From Oscillospiraceae bacterium (GTDB lineage: Bacteria; Bacillota; Clostridia; Oscillospirales; Oscillospiraceae): a stretch of 64,000 nt of DNA. The stretch lies in the NCBI GenBank assembly GCA_902778115.1, contig CACYWG010000002.1:1-64000 (forward strand). The letters run 5' to 3'. The notes below the pieces were generated by a model, which ran no database searches, was not told where the DNA came from, and worked only from the letters and a program-made list of their open reading frames with translations. Numbering within the stretch: position 1 is the stretch's first letter; every line of letters starts with the position of its first letter. This document shows, piece after piece, positions 60,535-64,000 of this stretch. The translations under genes were made by a program, and so were the position numbers.

Positions 60535-61470
60535 ATGAAACGAAGGATTCTTGCGCTGCTGCTCTCGGCCGCTCTGCTGCTGAGCGGCTGTGGGGGCGGC
60601 GAAGCGCCCAGCGCGGAAACGCCCGCCCCGGTCACCCCGCCGCCGACGGCGCGCGTGACCCCGGCGCCGACGCCCGAACCGACGCCCTCGCCGGATCCGG
60701 ACGAGAGCTTCCCCTATGACTACGCGGAGACGCTGGCCGACACGGAGGATTTTTCCCTCGCCGTGACGGCGCTGGGCGTCGACCGCGAGGACAACTGGGT
60801 CGTCCATCTGCGCCTGGAGAACAAGTCTGACGAGATCATGACCTTCCGGCTCCTCTACCAGAGCATCAACGGCCTGGCGATCGAAGACGAGCTGGAGTAC
60901 CGCGTAGCCGTCGGCGGCGTGCTGGAGCCGAGCTTCCGCATCCTGCGCGAAGAGATGGAGGCCTGGGGCTTTGACGAGCCCGTGCAGTGGAGCTTTACGC
61001 TGAAGCTCACGTCCGCGGAGTCCGACCGCGAGCCCTATTTCTTTGAGGAGCTCTCGGCCTCTCCGCTCGGCGAGAAAAATGCCGTGCGCTATGAGTTCGT
61101 CCCCGGTCCGCTGGACTACGTCGTGATGGACAATGAATACGCTGCCGTCTATATCACCGGCTGGGAGCCGGAGGACGGGGGCCTGAGCATCGAATACGTG
61201 GCCGTAAGCCGCTGCGACCGTCCGCTGCTGCTGGTGCTTCCGGGCGAGTACGTCGTGCTGGACGGGGCCGCGTACCGGGCGGAGCTGAAGGACGGCTTCG
61301 GCGCCTACGCCACGCTGATGGGCTATATCCCGGTGGAAAACTGGGGGCGGGACAAAGACCCGCAGTTCATCTCGCTGCAGCTGGCGCTGGCAGACCCCAC
61401 CGAATGGGACGATCCGATCCTTGAAGGCACCGAAGTCAATTTTATCCAGCAAAACGAAACGGGACTGTGA
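60535..61470 (+). CDS. Lipoprotein of unknown function
   Basis: The 311-residue product has a lipoprotein signal (LLSGC, cysteine near residue 20), a proline/threonine-rich spacer (about 25-58) that likely crosses the wall, and a soluble domain of two similar beta-rich halves (about 65-180 and 185-305). The first half contains VTALGVDREDNWVVHLRLENKSD, an immunoglobulin-like strand pattern seen in DUF4352-type telokin folds. I do not recognise a closer family. Confidence 0.75.
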   Translation: MKRRILALLLSAALLLSGCGGGEAPSAETPAPVTPPPTARVTPAPTPEPTPSPDPDESFPYDYAETLADTEDFSLAVTALGVDREDNWVVHLRLENKSDEIMTFRLLYQSINGLAIEDELEYRVAVGGVLEPSFRILREEMEAWGFDEPVQWSFTLKLTSAESDREPYFFEELSASPLGEKNAVRYEFVPGPLDYVVMDNEYAAVYITGWEPEDGGLSIEYVAVSRCDRPLLLVLPGEYVVLDGAAYRAELKDGFGAYATLMGYIPVENWGRDKDPQFISLQLALADPTEWDDPILEGTEVNFIQQNETGL

Positions 61471-61489
61471 ATTTTTCACAGTCCCGTTT
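61457..61489. terminator. Bidirectional intrinsic terminator
   Basis: A 15-bp stem (AAACGGGACTGTGAA and complement) with loop TTT contains the lipoprotein stop codon, and serves the converging CPBP gene as well. Confidence 0.9.
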
Positions 61490-61503
61490 TTATGCGCTGA
61501 ATC

Positions 61504-62385
61504 TCAATCTGCGCGCTTCTTCGCGTAAATCCAGAGGCCGAGGCAGAGCGCAAGCTCGACGATGATGGCCGGCAGCGCGCCCTCCACGCCGAAGGCCGCA
61601 TCATAGAGCAGGCTTCCCCGGGCGGCCTCCAGATGCAGGAACGAGCCCTCTGACACGATACCGGAATTCGGCAGGCCGAAGAGGATGCTCTGCGTAAAGT
61701 TCCACATCGTGTGGATCGCGATCGCCATCCACAGGCTCTCACGCCAGACCATTACCAGGCTCAGCCCCACACCGATCAGCACGATGCTCAGGATCGAAAT
61801 CACGGTGACTCCCGGGTTGGCCAGGTGCAGCACGCCGAACAGCAGGGCGTTGGCCGCCACGGCCACCCAGACCGGGTAACGCTCACGCAGCGCGCCGTAG
61901 ATGTAACCGCGGGTGATCATTTCCTCCGCGCCGGACTGGATCGTCACGCACAGGAAGGTGACGATCAGATAAACCGGGTAAAAACGCCCAACGGAAAAAT
62001 GCAGGTCGCCGTGCAGCCAGGCGACGAGGATGCAGGCGCCGTTCATCAAAAAGCCGATCAGAACGCCCAGTCCGAAATTCCGCAGCGTATTGCCCCGGAT
62101 TCCGCCGCGGCGCGCGGAGCGGAAGATCGGCTTGAGCTCCTTGTCCGCGAGCGCGACATAGATCAGCACCAGCAGCACGATGCCGATAAACGACAGATAC
62201 ATCAGCGAGAAGGCCCATCTTCCCGGCATATCGGGAAAGAGGCGATTGAACGGGGCGCACATCAGCTCGCCCAAAAGCTGTCCGAGCAGCATCAGGGCAA
62301 AGGCGATCAGCAGCACCCAGACGATAAAATGGCGCTTTTTCTTCTTTTTTCCGGGATTATCTTCCACTTTTACTTCTTCGTTCAT
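61504..62385 (-). CDS. CPBP-family intramembrane metalloprotease
   Basis: The 293-residue protein has a lysine-rich N-terminus (KKKKKRH), eight or so membrane helices and the CAAX/CPBP (ABI) catalytic motifs: EEMITRG (E154, E155, R159), FGVLH near 187-191 and a later HTMWNF near 231. In bacteria such proteins are linked to bacteriocin self-immunity or signal-peptide handling, but the substrate here is unknown. AAGGAG precedes the ATG. It follows folD by 22 bases and may be cotranscribed. Confidence 0.9.
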   Translation of the reverse strand: MNEEVKVEDNPGKKKKKRHFIVWVLLIAFALMLLGQLLGELMCAPFNRLFPDMPGRWAFSLMYLSFIGIVLLVLIYVALADKELKPIFRSARRGGIRGNTLRNFGLGVLIGFLMNGACILVAWLHGDLHFSVGRFYPVYLIVTFLCVTIQSGAEEMITRGYIYGALRERYPVWVAVAANALLFGVLHLANPGVTVISILSIVLIGVGLSLVMVWRESLWMAIAIHTMWNFTQSILFGLPNSGIVSEGSFLHLEAARGSLLYDAAFGVEGALPAIIVELALCLGLWIYAKKRAD

Positions 62386-62407
62386 GTGTTTCTCCTTTTC
62401 TCTCTTC

Positions 62408-63253
62408 TCAGATCGCTCGTTCCGCAGCCTCGACCAGATGCGCCATCAGCACCGACGGGGTGACCGCGCCGATGCCGCCGGGCACCGGGCTCACCGCCGC
62501 TGCGGTTTCCTCCGCTTCCTCGGTGCGCACGTCGCCGCAGAGCTTGCCCTCCACGCTGTTGACGCCGACGTCCAGGATCACCTGGCCGGGGCGCGTGTGT
62601 TCGGCGCCGATCATTCCCGCGCGGCCGACCGCGACGATCAGGATGTCCGCCTCGCGGCAGACGGCGGGCAGATCGGGCGTGCGGCTGTGGCAAAGGGTGA
62701 CGGTAGCGTCGGCGTGCAGCAGCAGCTGCCCCACCGGGCGGCCAATGACGAGACTGCGGCCCACGACGGCGGCGCGCTTGCCCGCGGGGTCGATCCCGTA
62801 GTATTTCAGCATCTCCAGGCAGGCTTGCGCCGTGCAGGGTGCAAAGGCGTCCTCCCGCCCGGCAAAGAGCGCGCCGAGCGCCCGGCAGCCCATGCCGTCC
62901 AGATCCTTTTCCGGCGCCAGCGCATCGCAGACTTTGGCGCTGTCCATGTGCTTCGGCAGCGGGCGCAGCAGCAGGCAGCCGTGGATCGCAGGATCGGCGT
63001 TCACCTGTTCAATTCTGGCGATCAGCGCCTCCTGGCTGATGTCCGCCGGCAGCGCCATGCTCTGCGCCGCACAGCCGAGCTTTTCGCAGTTGCGCAGGAT
63101 GCTGCGCTCATAGGCCATGTCGCCGGGATCCTCGCCCAGGCGGATCACCGCGAGCCGCGGCGTCACGCCCTTTTCCGCCAGCGCCGCGACGCGCCGCGCC
63201 AGATCCTCCTTGATGGCGTCCGCCACAGGGCGGCCGAGCAGCCGTTGTGCCAT
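62408..63253 (-). CDS. folD: Methylenetetrahydrofolate dehydrogenase/cyclohydrolase FolD
   Basis: The 281-residue bifunctional enzyme converts methylene-THF to formyl-THF with NADP. Signatures: the YERSILRNCEKLG helix with its catalytic Tyr/Lys near residues 39-51, LLLRPLPKHMD near 93, GRSLVIGRPVGQLL near 159-172 and PGGIGAVTPSVLM near the end. GGAGG lies eight bases before the ATG. It is normal in length and stands with CPBP in a two-gene unit. Confidence 0.97.
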   Translation of the reverse strand: MAQRLLGRPVADAIKEDLARRVAALAEKGVTPRLAVIRLGEDPGDMAYERSILRNCEKLGCAAQSMALPADISQEALIARIEQVNADPAIHGCLLLRPLPKHMDSAKVCDALAPEKDLDGMGCRALGALFAGREDAFAPCTAQACLEMLKYYGIDPAGKRAAVVGRSLVIGRPVGQLLLHADATVTLCHSRTPDLPAVCREADILIVAVGRAGMIGAEHTRPGQVILDVGVNSVEGKLCGDVRTEEAEETAAAVSPVPGGIGAVTPSVLMAHLVEAAERAI

Positions 63254-63295
63254 GATGCATCCTCCTCCGGCCCGCGGGCCGTTTTTGTTTTCCCC

Positions 63296-63324
63296 ACTTT
63301 ACCACGGCACCGCGTGAAAAGCAA
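63296..63324 (-). promoter_or_regulatory. Promoter of folD
   Basis: Minus-strand TTGCTT (63319-63324) and TAAAGT (63296-63301) with a 17-base spacer. A GGCCCGCGGGCC palindrome lies between this promoter and the folD start. Confidence 0.6.
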
Positions 63325-63348
63325 GGCGGCTTTCACTTTAATTAAATA

Positions 63349-63377
63349 TTTACAAGGATTTGCGGATTTGCTATAAT
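63349..63377 (+). promoter_or_regulatory. Promoter of the SPFH gene
   Basis: TTTACA (63349-63354) and perfect TATAAT (63372-63377) preceded by TGC (extended -10), with a 17-base spacer, about 64 bases before the start. Confidence 0.75.
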
Positions 63378-63440
63378 TATCGTGGTTTAATAGCATAGTC
63401 AATCCCATCAAACCTGGAAATACGGAAAGGAGATCAAACC

Positions 63441-64000
63441 ATGGGTCTTATTCATGCAGCGCTGGGTGCGGCAAGCGGCGTTCTGGCCGACCAGTGGAAA
63501 GAGTATTTTTATTGTGAAGCCATCCCGGCCGACGTGCTCGTCACCAAGGGCATCAAGCGCAGCGGCGGCCGCTCCTCCAATACCCGGGGCAGCGACAACA
63601 TCATCTCCAACGGCTCCGTCATCGCCGTGGCCGACGGCCAGTGCATGATCATCGTGGAGCAGGGCAAGGTGGTCGATCTCTGCGCGGAGCCCGGCGAATA
63701 CACCTATGACAGCTCCAGCGAGCCCTCCCTCTTCACCGGCAGCCTGAGCCAGAGCATCAAGGAAGTCTTCAAAAACATCGGCAAGCGCTTCACCTTCGGC
63801 GGCGAGCCGGCGATGGATCAGCGCGTGTACTACTTCAACACCCGTGAGCTTGTCGGCAACAAGTACGGCACGCCCTCCCCGGTGCCCTTCCGCGTGGTCG
63901 ACAAGAACATCGGCCTGGACGTGGACATCGCCATCCGCTGCTTCGGCGAATACAGCTACCGCGTTTCCAACCCGATCCTCTTCTACACCAATATCTGCGG
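63441..64000 (+). CDS. SPFH-domain protein (YdjI-like), cut by the window end
   Basis: From ATG 63441 (AAGGAG ten bases upstream) the frame stays open to the last base, giving 186 residues without a stop. It starts MGLIHAALGAASGVLADQWK and has the SPFH-type core with NTRGSDNIISNGSVIAV, VEQGKVVDLCAEPGEYTYD, then a beta-rich part (MDQRVYYFNTRELVGNKYGT). This matches YdjI-type SPFH proteins that often carry a C-terminal zinc ribbon and work at the membrane with phage-shock-like genes. The rest of the gene is outside the window. Confidence 0.85.
   Translation, partial: MGLIHAALGAASGVLADQWKEYFYCEAIPADVLVTKGIKRSGGRSSNTRGSDNIISNGSVIAVADGQCMIIVEQGKVVDLCAEPGEYTYDSSSEPSLFTGSLSQSIKEVFKNIGKRFTFGGEPAMDQRVYYFNTRELVGNKYGTPSPVPFRVVDKNIGLDVDIAIRCFGEYSYRVSNPILFYTNIC

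Overview
The window reads as a chromosome segment of a GC-rich (about 60% by eye), endospore-lineage anaerobic Firmicute, most like gut Oscillospiraceae/Clostridia. The support is Clostridia-type gene content: YpeB germination protein, rpsF-ssb-rpsR and rpmH-rnpA-yidD-yidC-jag blocks, BspA-type leucine-rich and sortase-anchored giant surface proteins, a VTC/DUF4956 cluster, and short hairpin-rich MITE-like repeats. No rRNA, tRNA, CRISPR array, prophage or complete insertion sequence was seen.

Layout. 0.3-9.5 kb: a ribbon-helix-helix protein, ClpB, a minus-strand envelope operon (phosphodiester glycosidase, unknown membrane-anchored protein, GT2, GtrA), an ECF-like sigma factor with its membrane partner, and a small P-loop protein. 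9.6-23.5 kb: one long minus-strand cluster running hypF-hypC-hypD-hypE, a group 4 [NiFe] hydrogenase (NuoC-like and NuoD-like subunits), hypA, a MITE-like repeat, Mrp/Mbh antiporter genes, and NuoH-like, NuoB-like and polyferredoxin subunits. It encodes an energy-converting, membrane-bound hydrogenase coupled to an Mrp-type cation/proton antiporter. 23.6-28.7 kb: ypeB, gltX and trpS (the last two divergent with overlapping -35 boxes) and a WecA/TagO-type phosphoglycosyltransferase. 28.7-39.2 kb: an unknown protein, a GH2 glycosidase, an array of five inverted repeats, a VTC/DUF4956/lipoprotein/surface-protein operon, and a BspA-like protein with a dockerin-like end. 39.4-54.7 kb: rpsF-ssb-rpsR, an FRG-domain protein, a 2807-residue PHP-domain surface protein, YibE/F, an S66 peptidase, a HerA-like ATPase and acpP. 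54.9-64 kb: jag-yidC-yidD-rnpA-rpmH, a CPA2-type antiporter, a short aspartate kinase, a lipoprotein, a CPBP protease, folD and the start of an SPFH protein cut by the window edge.

The most interesting part is the hydrogenase cluster. Its NuoI/MbhN-position subunit has grown into a polyferredoxin with eight predicted [4Fe-4S] clusters, its NuoN-like subunit carries an extra two-helix tail that could replace MbhI, and no hypB or separate mbhI is present. Other points are the inverted-repeat array at 31315-31458, a low-GC patch inside the leucine-rich gene, and promoter/terminator arrangements at gltX-ypeB and rpmH. All family assignments come from reading motifs; no database search was run.
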